From contig CAJBIL010000305.1 in NCBI GenBank assembly GCA_903953145.1, positions 1 through 11,891 of the forward strand: a stretch of DNA of 11,891 nucleotides, read 5' to 3'. Source of the stretch: an uncultured beta proteobacterium (GTDB lineage Bacteria > Pseudomonadota > Gammaproteobacteria > Burkholderiales > Rhodocyclaceae). A model generated the notes under the pieces. It was not told the DNA's origin and made no database searches. It saw only the letters and a program-made list of their open reading frames with translations. This document shows, piece by piece, positions 1 to 5,750 of the stretch; positions within the stretch are counted from its first letter, which is position 1, and every line of letters starts with the position of its first letter. Both the position numbers and the translations under genes were made by a program.

Positions 1-480
1 CTCTCCAAGCGTGCGATTCTTGGGGTGCGAAATAGTGCGCACAGCCTTGTGAAAATGCTCGATCCCTTTGCCGGGCGAGGGGTCATCATGGCCGCTGCAA
101 CTCACCCGGCTTACATGGACATGATGCGTGCCGTGTTCGGCCAGATTGGTGCGCATGCGCTGTTGTTCCGAGCAACCGAGGGGGAGCCTTTTGCCAACCC
201 CAAACGTCGTCCACGTATTGAGCATCTGCATGACGGTGCCTGTGATCTGCTTTTTGAAGCCGAGCATGACAGCCTGAAGTCGCTGCCACAATTGCCCGAT
301 GATTCAGCGGCCAAAGCAACCGTTGACTGGATGCGTGCCGTGCTTGACGGGCATTCGCCACTCCCGCAGCCGCTGGCCAACCAGTTGGCCTGCTGTCTTT
401 ACGCCAGTGGCTACGCCGATGACTTCAATCAGGCCAAAGCCATTGTGGCGCTTGAAGGTAACGGGCTGGCCGTGGTTTGA
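1..480 (+). CDS. ybiB: YbiB-family protein (TrpD2, anthranilate phosphoribosyltransferase-like), 3' part
   Basis: The frame is open from base 1, so the gene starts before the window; the visible 160 codons are roughly the C-terminal half of a family usually about 320 residues long. The stretch SKRAILGVRNSAHSLVKMLDP, then HPAYMDMMRAVF, GAHALLFRATEGEPFANPKRRP and a C-terminal helical part match my memory of the YbiB/TrpD2 group. These share the fold of anthranilate phosphoribosyltransferase (TrpD) but in E. coli bind nucleic acid rather than making tryptophan. The sequence NPKRRP is basic, as expected for a nucleic-acid contact. A GTG at 25 is an internal codon, not the start. The gene is followed by 119 non-coding bases before sodC with no clear terminator, so read-through into sodC is possible. 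The family call is fairly firm; the cellular role is not established from this sequence. Confidence 0.82.
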   Translation, partial: LSKRAILGVRNSAHSLVKMLDPFAGRGVIMAAATHPAYMDMMRAVFGQIGAHALLFRATEGEPFANPKRRPRIEHLHDGACDLLFEAEHDSLKSLPQLPDDSAAKATVDWMRAVLDGHSPLPQPLANQLACCLYASGYADDFNQAKAIVALEGNGLAVV

Positions 481-587
481 GGCGAACCGTCCCGTGCATT
501 AAGTGTCTGATCAAGGCAATGACAAAGTAGCCGAATTTCGGTTCACTCCTTTTTAGCTCGGCTGGTTGTCCTGTCTTTTAACGAATC

Positions 588-593
588 AGGGAG
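588..593 (+). promoter_or_regulatory. Ribosome binding site of sodC
   Basis: AGGGAG lies six bases before the ATG at 600, and fixes that start. No convincing -35/-10 pair is visible in the 119-base gap upstream; a loose inverted repeat AGCCGA (531-536) / TCGGCT (557-562) is present but has no obvious role. Confidence 0.7.
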
Positions 594-599
594 AATTTC

Positions 600-1157
600 A
601 TGAATGCACGATTCAGATTGTTGTTGGCGGCGAGTGCGGTTTCGGCTTGTGCCGTTGCCTATGCGGATATCACTGTCCCGATGAATATGGTTGACGATAA
701 GGGTGTCGGTCAGTCTGTCGGGCAAGTGGTGGTTAGTGAAACTACTTACGGGCTTGTTTTTACGCCCTCACTGGCCGGCTTGCCTCCCGGGCTGCATGGT
801 TTTCATGTGCATGAAAACCCGGCCTGTGGGGCCAAGGATTTGAACGGAAAAATGGTTCCCGCCCTGGCTGCCGGCGGACATTACGACCCGGCTGCCAGCA
901 AGCAGCACGGTTTGCCCTGGGGCAACGGGCATCTCGGTGATCTACCCGCCTTGTTTGTCGATGTGGCGGGTGTAGCGACCAACCCGGTACTCGCCCCCAG
1001 GTTAAAAATGGCTGATCTTAAAGGCCGTTCGCTGATGGTTCATGCGGGTGGCGACAACCACGCAGATCATCCCGCTCCGCTTGGTGGAGGGGGGCCGCGC
1101 GTGGTTTGCGGCGTGATCGGTGGTTCATCCGAACAGGCCAGTTTGCCAAGCTACTGA
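600..1157 (+). CDS. sodC: Periplasmic Cu,Zn superoxide dismutase
   Basis: Converts superoxide to peroxide and oxygen in the periplasm. The 185-residue product begins with a signal peptide: basic MNARFR, a hydrophobic stretch, and a likely signal peptidase I cut after A-Y-A (residue 22). All metal ligands of the family can be placed: copper H69, H71 (FHVHENPAC), bridging H94 (GGHYDP) and H148 (LMVHAGGDN); zinc H94, H103, H111 and D114 (HGLPWGNGHLGDLP). C76 and C170 would form the conserved disulfide. Length and motif order are normal for bacterial SodC, so the enzyme should be active. V-S-A-C at residues 14-17 also fits a loose lipobox, so lipoprotein processing cannot be excluded, though the AYA site fits better. 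The gene stands alone between ybiB and a terminator. It has no evident functional link to the nitrite genes downstream. Confidence 0.95.
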   Translation: MNARFRLLLAASAVSACAVAYADITVPMNMVDDKGVGQSVGQVVVSETTYGLVFTPSLAGLPPGLHGFHVHENPACGAKDLNGKMVPALAAGGHYDPAASKQHGLPWGNGHLGDLPALFVDVAGVATNPVLAPRLKMADLKGRSLMVHAGGDNHADHPAPLGGGGPRVVCGVIGGSSEQASLPSY

Positions 1158-1166
1158 TTGGCCTTG

Positions 1167-1203
1167 CGGGCGCAGTGCATGGCGCCCGTTTCTGTGTTTT
1201 TTG
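1167..1203 (+). terminator. Intrinsic terminator of sodC
   Basis: A perfect 7-bp GC stem, CGGGCGC (1167-1173) with GCGCCCG (1182-1188), has an 8-base loop and is followed by a T-rich run (TTTCTGTGTTTTTT). It lies 10 bases after the sodC stop codon and separates sodC from the nirB control region. Confidence 0.88.
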
Positions 1204-1395
1204 TCTATCTAAAGTTAAACACCGCTGTAGCCCGCGCCAACTGGTGATCTAGAACAATCACTGGCTTAACAGCCAGTAAATACGCCACTCTTCAGCAGGT
1301 GTATGTGCTAGATCGCCTATCCATGCGCCTTTCAGGCATGCCGTGCGATCAAGCTGTTATCGGTGCCGCGTGCAATCCCTAAATTCTTCGCCTAT
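1204..1395. other. Non-coding upstream part of the sodC-nirB gap
   Basis: No supportable gene on either strand. The only clear structure is a perfect 7-bp inverted repeat, ACTGGCT (1260-1266) and AGCCAGT (1271-1277) with a TAAC loop. It has no T-run on either side, so it is not a terminator. The recognisable control sites of nirB lie further downstream, from about 1396. Confidence 0.5.
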
Positions 1396-1418
1396 GTGCG
1401 ATGCACCATTTTTCCGCA
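1396..1418. promoter_or_regulatory. NtrC-like half-conserved site with adjoining palindrome
   Basis: TGCACCATTTTTCCGCA (1402-1418) keeps the outer TGC-N11-GCA frame of the NtrC consensus TGCACC-N5-GGTGCA. The left half is perfect and the right half matches only at GCA. It overlaps a perfect short palindrome, GTGC-GAT-GCAC (1396-1406). The centre lies about 118 bases upstream of the sigma-54 -12 element, a usual enhancer distance. It is a plausible but weak NtrC site. Confidence 0.4.
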
Positions 1419-1450
1419 CCGTTTCGGAATTTTCGCCCCGAAACAGTGCG
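1415..1450. promoter_or_regulatory. 13-bp hyphenated dyad, candidate enhancer/operator of nirB
   Basis: CGCACCGTTTCGG (1415-1427) and CCGAAACAGTGCG (1438-1450) are inverted repeats with a single mismatch and a 10-base spacer. The symmetry is too long to be chance in a short gap. Its centre is about 95 bases upstream of the sigma-54 -12 element, where activator-binding enhancers sit. The right arm is not followed by a T-run, so it is not a terminator. The bound protein is unknown: NtrC is possible, since the outer GCAC/GTGC parts resemble its half-sites, but the inner TTTCGG/CCGAAA arms are not part of that consensus. Confidence 0.5.
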
Positions 1451-1479
1451 TTGCGCTCTCTTCCATTCATGCTCCGCTA

Positions 1480-1492
1480 TAAAAAATTGATA
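1480..1492 (-). promoter_or_regulatory. IHF consensus site
   Basis: TAAAAAATTGATA fits the IHF consensus WATCAANNNNTTR exactly when read on the minus strand. It lies between the upstream dyad and the sigma-54 promoter, which is where IHF bends DNA to bring a bound activator to the polymerase. It overlaps the FNR-like box at 1487-1500, so the two readings compete. Confidence 0.5.
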
Positions 1493-1500
1493 TAAATCAG
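1487..1500. promoter_or_regulatory. FNR/ANR-like box
   Basis: TTGATATAAATCAG matches the FNR consensus TTGAT-N4-ATCAA at nine of ten defined positions. It would suggest oxygen control of the nitrite operon. Five of those bases also belong to the IHF site at 1480-1492, so the match could be a by-product of the IHF sequence. No good sigma-70 -10 element is seen at the matching distance downstream. Confidence 0.38.
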
Positions 1501-1512
1501 CAGGCTTGTTGC

Positions 1513-1529
1513 TTGGCATGGTGATTGCA
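1513..1529 (+). promoter_or_regulatory. Sigma-54 (RpoN) promoter of the nirB operon
   Basis: TTGGCATG-GTGA-TTGCA matches the consensus YTGGCACG-N4-TTGCW with one mismatch. The invariant GG (1515-1516) and GC (1527-1528) have the required spacing. Transcription would begin near 1540, leaving a leader of about 36 bases before nirB. This places nirB-nirD-narK under an enhancer-binding activator, most likely NtrC or a nitrate-specific equivalent, and fits nitrogen-limitation control of nitrite assimilation. Confidence 0.82.
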
Positions 1530-1531
1530 GT

Positions 1532-1559
1532 AGTGCGTTCAGGAAAACAAAACCGCACT
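1532..1559 (+). other. Inverted repeat in the nirB leader
   Basis: AGTGCG (1532-1537) and CGCACT (1554-1559) form a perfect 6-bp inverted repeat with a 16-base A-rich loop. It spans the predicted start point and ends five bases before the GGAG ribosome site (1564-1567). If transcription starts near 1540 the left arm is not in the RNA, so the repeat would then be a DNA operator rather than an RNA hairpin. Confidence 0.35.
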
Positions 1560-1575
1560 TACTGGAGTCTGAAAC

Positions 1576-4023
1576 ATGAGCAAACAAAAACTGGTGATGG
1601 TCGGCAACGGCATGGCAGGGGTTCGCACGATTGAGGAGTTGCTCAAGATTGCGCCGGATCAGTACGAAATCACGGTATTTGGCGCCGAACCGCATCCCAA
1701 CTACAACCGCATTTTGCTGTCGCCCGTGCTGGCCGGTGAAATGACGGTGCAGGACATCATCCTCAACGACCATGCCTGGTACGCCGATAACGGCATCAAG
1801 TTGCACCTCGGCAAGACCGTCACCAAGATTGATCGTGTCAAGCGCATGGTAATCGCCGCCGACGGTACTGAAGAACCCTACGACCGCTTGCTGCTCGCCA
1901 CCGGCTCTAATCCTTTTATGTTGCCGGTGCCGGGCAATGATCTGCCGGGTGTTATCTCGTATCGCGACATCAAGGATACGGACGATATGATCGACGCTGC
2001 CAAGCTGTACAAGCATGCAGTGGTGATTGGCGGCGGCCTGCTTGGCCTGGAAGCGGCCAACGGCCTGATGCTGCGCGGCATGGATGTGACCGTGGTGCAT
2101 CTGGGCCCGTGGCTGCTTGAGCGCCAGCTTGATGAAACAGCCGGCAAGATGTTGCAGAAGTCGCTTGAAGACCGTGGCCTCAAGTTCCTGTTGCAAAAAC
2201 AGACCGAAATGCTGGTTGCCGGCGAGAGTGGCCGTGTGGCAGCGATCCGCTTCAAGGATGGCATGCAGATTCCGGCCGAACTGGTTGTTATGGCGGTCGG
2301 GATTCGCCCGAATACGGCGCTGGCTGAGTCGGCCGGCATCTACTGTAATCGCGGTATTGTCGTGAACGACACCTTGCAAACGTATGACCCGAAGGTGTAT
2401 GCAGTCGGCGAGTGTGTTACCCACCGTGGCATCGCTTACGGCCTCGTTGCGCCGCTTTTCGAGCAGGGCAAGGTCGCGGCTAATCACTTGGCCAACTACG
2501 GTATTGGCCGCTATACCGGTTCGGTAACGTCGACCAAGCTCAAAGTAACGGGCATCGACCTCTTCTCGGCGGGTAACTTCATCGGCGGCAAGGAGAGCGA
2601 CGGTTTCGAGGAAATCATCCTCAACGATGCAGCCGGCGGTGTTTACAAAAAGCTGGTGATCAAGGACAACAAGCTGGTCGGTGGCGTTATTTATGGCGAT
2701 ACGGCCGATGGCCCATGGTATTTCCAGTTGCTGAAGGATGGGCGTGATATTCACGACATTCGCGACCAGTTGATTTTTGGTCAATCGCTGGTGGGCGACG
2801 TCGGTCACCAGGGACAGAGCAAAGCCGCCTCGATGGCTGATAGCGCAGAAGTCTGCGGTTGTAATGGTGTGAGCAAAGGCGTCATCGTCAAGGCGATCAA
2901 GGAAAAAGGCCTGTTCTCACTCGATGATGTGAAAAAACATACCAAGGCAGCTTCTTCCTGTGGCTCGTGTGCCGGTCTGGTCGAGCAGATACTTGCTTCG
3001 ACGATTGGTGGCGCTTACTCGCCGGCTGCGTCGGATAAAAAGCCGGTGTGTGGCTGTACCGATCATTCGCATCAGAAAGTTCGCGACGCAATCCGCCAGC
3101 AGCATCTGACAAAAATCCACGACATCATGCGTGCCCTGGAGTGGAAGACGCCTGATGGCTGCGACAAGTGCCGCCCGGCGCTCAACTATTACCTGATTTC
3201 AACCTGGCCGAAAGAGGCCAAGGACGATCCGCGCTCGCGCCTGATCAACGAGCGCGTACATGCCAATATCCAGAAAGACGGCACCTACTCGGTGGTGCCG
3301 CGCATGTGGGGCGGCCTGACGACGCCCGCCGAATTGCGCGCCATTGCCGATGCCGCCGAAAAATACAACGTACCAACCGTCAAAGTGACCGGCGGTCAGC
3401 GTATCGACCTGCTCGGCATCAAGAAAGAAGACCTGCCGCATATCTGGGCAGATCTCGGTAAGGCGGGCATGGTTTCCGGCCACGCTTACGGCAAGTCGAT
3501 TCGTACGGTGAAAACCTGTGTCGGCATGGAACACTGCCGCTTTGGTACAAAATTGGCGATGGATATGGGCGTCAAGCTGGAGCGCATGTTGTTTGATATG
3601 TACGCGCCGCATAAGGTCAAACTGGCCGTCTCCGGTTGCCCGCGCAACTGCTCCGAGGCCGGTATCAAAGACGTTGGTGTGATCGGTGTCGATTCGGGTT
3701 ATGAGCTTTATGTGGGTGGTAATGGCGGCATCAAGACGGAAGTCGCGCAGTTCTTCGTCAAGGTGCAGACCGATGAGGAGGTTATGGAATATTCAGGCGC
3801 CTTCCTTCAACTCTATCGCGAAGAAGGTTTCTACCTTGAGCGCACCTGCCACTACCTCGAACGCGTTGGCCTTGATCATGTGAAGGGCAAAGTCCTCGAA
3901 GATGAAGAAAATCGCAAGGCACTCTACGCCCGACTCGTTGATGAACTGAAAGACGCCAAAGACCCATGGGCCGAGCGCGTAGCCGGGGTTGAGAAGAAAG
4001 AATTCGAGTTGCTCAGCGTTTGA
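1576..4023 (+). CDS. nirB: Assimilatory nitrite reductase [NAD(P)H], large subunit
   Basis: Cytoplasmic enzyme reducing nitrite to ammonium with six electrons from NAD(P)H. The 815 residues follow the family order. An FAD domain (GNGMAG near residue 10) comes first, then an NAD(P) Rossmann segment (VVIGGGLLGLEAA, about 147-160). A BFD-type [2Fe-2S] region has C427, C429, C462 and C465, followed by a second CGC...CDKC region just before the reductase half. The last domain binds [4Fe-4S] and siroheme through C648-X5-C654 (TCVGMEHCRFGT) and C688-X3-C692 (SGCPRNCSEAG). All cluster ligands are present, so it should be active. GGAG at 1564-1567 supports the ATG. It leads the operon behind the sigma-54 promoter. 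A 108-base gap separates it from nirD. Control by a nitrogen activator points to assimilation, although the same enzyme can also detoxify nitrite. Confidence 0.97.
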   Translation: MSKQKLVMVGNGMAGVRTIEELLKIAPDQYEITVFGAEPHPNYNRILLSPVLAGEMTVQDIILNDHAWYADNGIKLHLGKTVTKIDRVKRMVIAADGTEEPYDRLLLATGSNPFMLPVPGNDLPGVISYRDIKDTDDMIDAAKLYKHAVVIGGGLLGLEAANGLMLRGMDVTVVHLGPWLLERQLDETAGKMLQKSLEDRGLKFLLQKQTEMLVAGESGRVAAIRFKDGMQIPAELVVMAVGIRPNTALAESAGIYCNRGIVVNDTLQTYDPKVYAVGECVTHRGIAYGLVAPLFEQGKVAANHLANYGIGRYTGSVTSTKLKVTGIDLFSAGNFIGGKESDGFEEIILNDAAGGVYKKLVIKDNKLVGGVIYGDTADGPWYFQLLKDGRDIHDIRDQLIFGQSLVGDVGHQGQSKAASMADSAEVCGCNGVSKGVIVKAIKEKGLFSLDDVKKHTKAASSCGSCAGLVEQILASTIGGAYSPAASDKKPVCGCTDHSHQKVRDAIRQQHLTKIHDIMRALEWKTPDGCDKCRPALNYYLISTWPKEAKDDPRSRLINERVHANIQKDGTYSVVPRMWGGLTTPAELRAIADAAEKYNVPTVKVTGGQRIDLLGIKKEDLPHIWADLGKAGMVSGHAYGKSIRTVKTCVGMEHCRFGTKLAMDMGVKLERMLFDMYAPHKVKLAVSGCPRNCSEAGIKDVGVIGVDSGYELYVGGNGGIKTEVAQFFVKVQTDEEVMEYSGAFLQLYREEGFYLERTCHYLERVGLDHVKGKVLEDEENRKALYARLVDELKDAKDPWAERVAGVEKKEFELLSV

Positions 4024-4041
4024 TTGATTTAAGCGCTCTTT

Positions 4042-4070
4042 GTGCCCCAAGGGTGTTTCCGTCGGGGCAC
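4042..4070 (+). other. Intercistronic hairpin between nirB and nirD
   Basis: GTGCCCC (4042-4048) and GGGGCAC (4064-4070) form a 7-bp stem with a 15-base loop. No T-run follows, so full termination is unlikely. Such a hairpin could protect the nirB message from 3' decay or tune the nirB:nirD ratio. Confidence 0.6.
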
Positions 4071-4090
4071 GTTGAAAGCGGTAGATTTGA

Positions 4091-4122
4091 AGAATCTAAA
4101 AATCTAAGAATCCAGGAATCGG
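4091..4122 (+). repeat. Four imperfect 8-bp tandem units before nirD
   Basis: Units AGAATCTA (4091), AAAATCTA (4099), AGAATCCA (4107) and GGAATCGG (4115) share a core AATC at the same phase. The last unit runs into the GGAG ribosome site (4121-4124) of nirD. TAGATT (4082-4087) can also pair with AATCTA (4093-4098). Slippage here could alter the spacing to the hairpin, or the pairing, near the nirD start. Confidence 0.55.
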
Positions 4123-4131
4123 AGAAATAAA

Positions 4132-4440
4132 ATGGCTGAATGGAAAATGATCTGCAAGGTTGAAGACATCCCACAACTGGGGTCCCGCGTCGTGACATCG
4201 GCAGAAGGTGATATCGCCGTCTTTCGTACTTCCAGCGACGGCGTTTTCGCACTGCGTGACAAATGTCCGCACAAGGGCGGTCCGCTTTCGCAAGGGCTGG
4301 TGCATGGTGAGCAGGTCACCTGTTCTTTGCACGGATGGAAATTGCGTCTCGATACCGGTGAAGCTATTGCACCGGATGTTGGTTGCGCGCGTCGTTACCC
4401 GACCAAGGTCGAGGGCGGTCAAGTTTTCCTTGAAATTTAA
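4132..4440 (+). CDS. nirD: Nitrite reductase small subunit, Rieske type
   Basis: Partner of NirB; 102 residues, normal for the family. A full Rieske motif is present: C45-P-H47 and C64-S-L-H67 (KCPHKGGPL, TCSLHGW), so it should carry a [2Fe-2S] cluster. This differs from E. coli NirD, which has the Rieske fold but, as I recall, lacks the cluster ligands. Here the subunit could take part in electron transfer or in holding NirB in its active form. GGAG at 4121-4124 lies seven bases before the ATG. The gene is 108 bases after nirB, separated by a hairpin and short repeats, and only nine bases before narK, so nirD and narK are surely co-transcribed. Confidence 0.95.
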   Translation: MAEWKMICKVEDIPQLGSRVVTSAEGDIAVFRTSSDGVFALRDKCPHKGGPLSQGLVHGEQVTCSLHGWKLRLDTGEAIAPDVGCARRYPTKVEGGQVFLEI

Positions 4441-4449
4441 GGGCTAACA

Positions 4450-5661
4450 ATGGACAAGTCATTCTGGCAAGCCGGGCATCGCCCGACACTGCTTGCTGCA
4501 TTTCTCTACTTTGACCTCGCCTTCATGGTCTGGGTCATGCTTGGGCCGCTAGGTGTGCAGATTGCCAAGGATCTCGCCCTGACGCATGCACAGAAGGGCC
4601 TGATGGTCGCCACTCCAGTGCTGGCGGGCGCCATTCTGCGCATTGTCATGGGTTTGCTGGTTGATCACCTGAAGCCGAAGATGGCTGGTGCGATTGGCCA
4701 GGTCATTGTGATCATCAGTCTGTTCGTGGCGTGGTACTTCGGCATTCACAGCTATGAACACACCTTGATTCTTGGTGTCTTTCTTGGTGTTGCCGGTGCT
4801 TCGTTTGCTGTTGCATTGCCGCTCGCCTCGCGCTGGTATCCACCCGAGCATCAGGGGACTGCGCTGGGTATTGCCGGTGCCGGTAACTCGGGTACCGCGA
4901 TTGCGGCGCTGGTTGCCCCCAGTCTGGCCATTGCTTTTGGCTGGACCAATGTCTTCGGGTTGGCGCTGATCCCGCTGGTGCTGGTGTTTATCTTCTATCT
5001 GATCGTCGCCAAGGACGCTCCCGAGTGCCCGCCACCGAAATCCTTTGCCGAATACATGAAGGTGCTGAAAGACAAGGACGCGTGGTGGTTCATGTTCTTC
5101 TACTCGGTGACTTTCGGTGGTTTTGTCGGCCTTGCTTCATCGCTGACCATCTACTTCAACACGCAATATGGGCTGGATGCCAAGATGGCGGGTTTCTTCA
5201 CTGCCGCCTGCGTCTTCGCCGGCTCGCTGGTGCGGCCCATCGGCGGTAACGTCGCTGACCGCATTGGCGGCATCAAGAGCCTGTCGGTGATGTACGTATT
5301 CGCTGCCATTTTTCTCGCCATCGTCAGTATCGGTTTGCCGGAAGCATGGATGGCGCTGGTAGCCTTTGTCTGCGCAATGCTCGCTTTGGGCATGGGTAAT
5401 GGCGCCGTGTTTCAATTGGTGCCACAGCGTTTCCGCAAGGAAATCGGCGTCATGACCGGGTTGGTCGGCATGGCTGGCGGCGTAGGTGGCTTCTATCTGG
5501 CCTCGTCGCTTGGCTACGCAAAACAGACCACCGGCAGCTACCAGATTGGGTTTCTGATCTTTGCCGGGCTGGCACTGCTCGCCCTGGCCGGATTAACCGG
5601 CGTTAAAACCCGCTGGCGCACGACTTGGGGCGCATCACATCTGACCGCAGCAAGAATCTGA
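4450..5661 (+). CDS. narK: Nitrate/nitrite transporter, NarK/NasA type (MFS, NNP family)
   Basis: An inner-membrane major-facilitator protein of 403 residues with about 12 predicted membrane segments. Two family signatures are visible: GIAGAGNSGTA near residue 140 and GMGNGAVFQLVPQRF near 315, the glycine/asparagine-rich nitrate signatures of the NNP group. It would import nitrate and/or nitrite for the NirBD enzyme, or export surplus nitrite; sequence alone does not settle direction. AAGGG (4439-4443), overlapping the nirD stop codon, supports the ATG. Single-domain length argues against the fused NarK1-NarK2 form. The stop codon lies inside a 17-bp tandem repeat, and a strong terminator follows. 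The position in a sigma-54 driven operon favours an assimilatory (NasA-like) role over a respiratory one. Confidence 0.93.
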   Translation: MDKSFWQAGHRPTLLAAFLYFDLAFMVWVMLGPLGVQIAKDLALTHAQKGLMVATPVLAGAILRIVMGLLVDHLKPKMAGAIGQVIVIISLFVAWYFGIHSYEHTLILGVFLGVAGASFAVALPLASRWYPPEHQGTALGIAGAGNSGTAIAALVAPSLAIAFGWTNVFGLALIPLVLVFIFYLIVAKDAPECPPPKSFAEYMKVLKDKDAWWFMFFYSVTFGGFVGLASSLTIYFNTQYGLDAKMAGFFTAACVFAGSLVRPIGGNVADRIGGIKSLSVMYVFAAIFLAIVSIGLPEAWMALVAFVCAMLALGMGNGAVFQLVPQRFRKEIGVMTGLVGMAGGVGGFYLASSLGYAKQTTGSYQIGFLIFAGLALLALAGLTGVKTRWRTTWGASHLTAARI

Positions 5662-5680
5662 CCGTAGCAACAATCTGATT
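5639..5680 (+). repeat. 17-bp tandem repeat across the narK stop codon
   Basis: Copies at 5639-5655 and 5656-5672 differ at two positions, and a third partial copy (ATCTGATT) begins at 5673. Each begins ATCTGA. Because the unit is not a multiple of three, TGA is read as the narK stop only in the second copy. In the first copy the same bases are read out of phase, as part of the C-terminal codons. Confidence 0.75.
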
Positions 5681-5696
5681 CTTTAGCTAAGGTCTG

Positions 5697-5737
5697 CGGG
5701 TCGCGAGTAAAGTAGCTTGCGACCCGTTTCTATTTTT
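5697..5737 (+). terminator. Strong intrinsic terminator after narK
   Basis: The stem starts CGGGTCGC (5697-5704) and closes with GCGACCCG (5719-5726). Three further inner pairs, one of them G-T, give 11 pairs around an 8-base loop. TTTCTATTTTT follows at 5727-5737. It ends the nirBD-narK transcript. Only 13 bases separate its T-run from the ATG of the kinase gene, so any kinase promoter must overlap or precede it. Confidence 0.9.
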
Positions 5738-5750
5738 CGAGACTTCGATC

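Noticed and set aside
1260..1277. ACTGGCT/AGCCAGT hairpin as a small-RNA terminator
   Set aside because: No T-run follows on either strand and no promoter is visible for a small RNA.
1477..2808. A 443-codon open frame on the minus strand opposite nirB
   Set aside because: It lies entirely over nirB and its control region; the product is His/Gln/Ala-rich without a recognisable domain, as expected for the antisense shadow of a GC-biased gene.
3199..3612. A 137-codon minus-strand frame opposite nirB
   Set aside because: Overlaps the conserved siroheme/Fe-S region of nirB; no family resemblance and no ribosome site.
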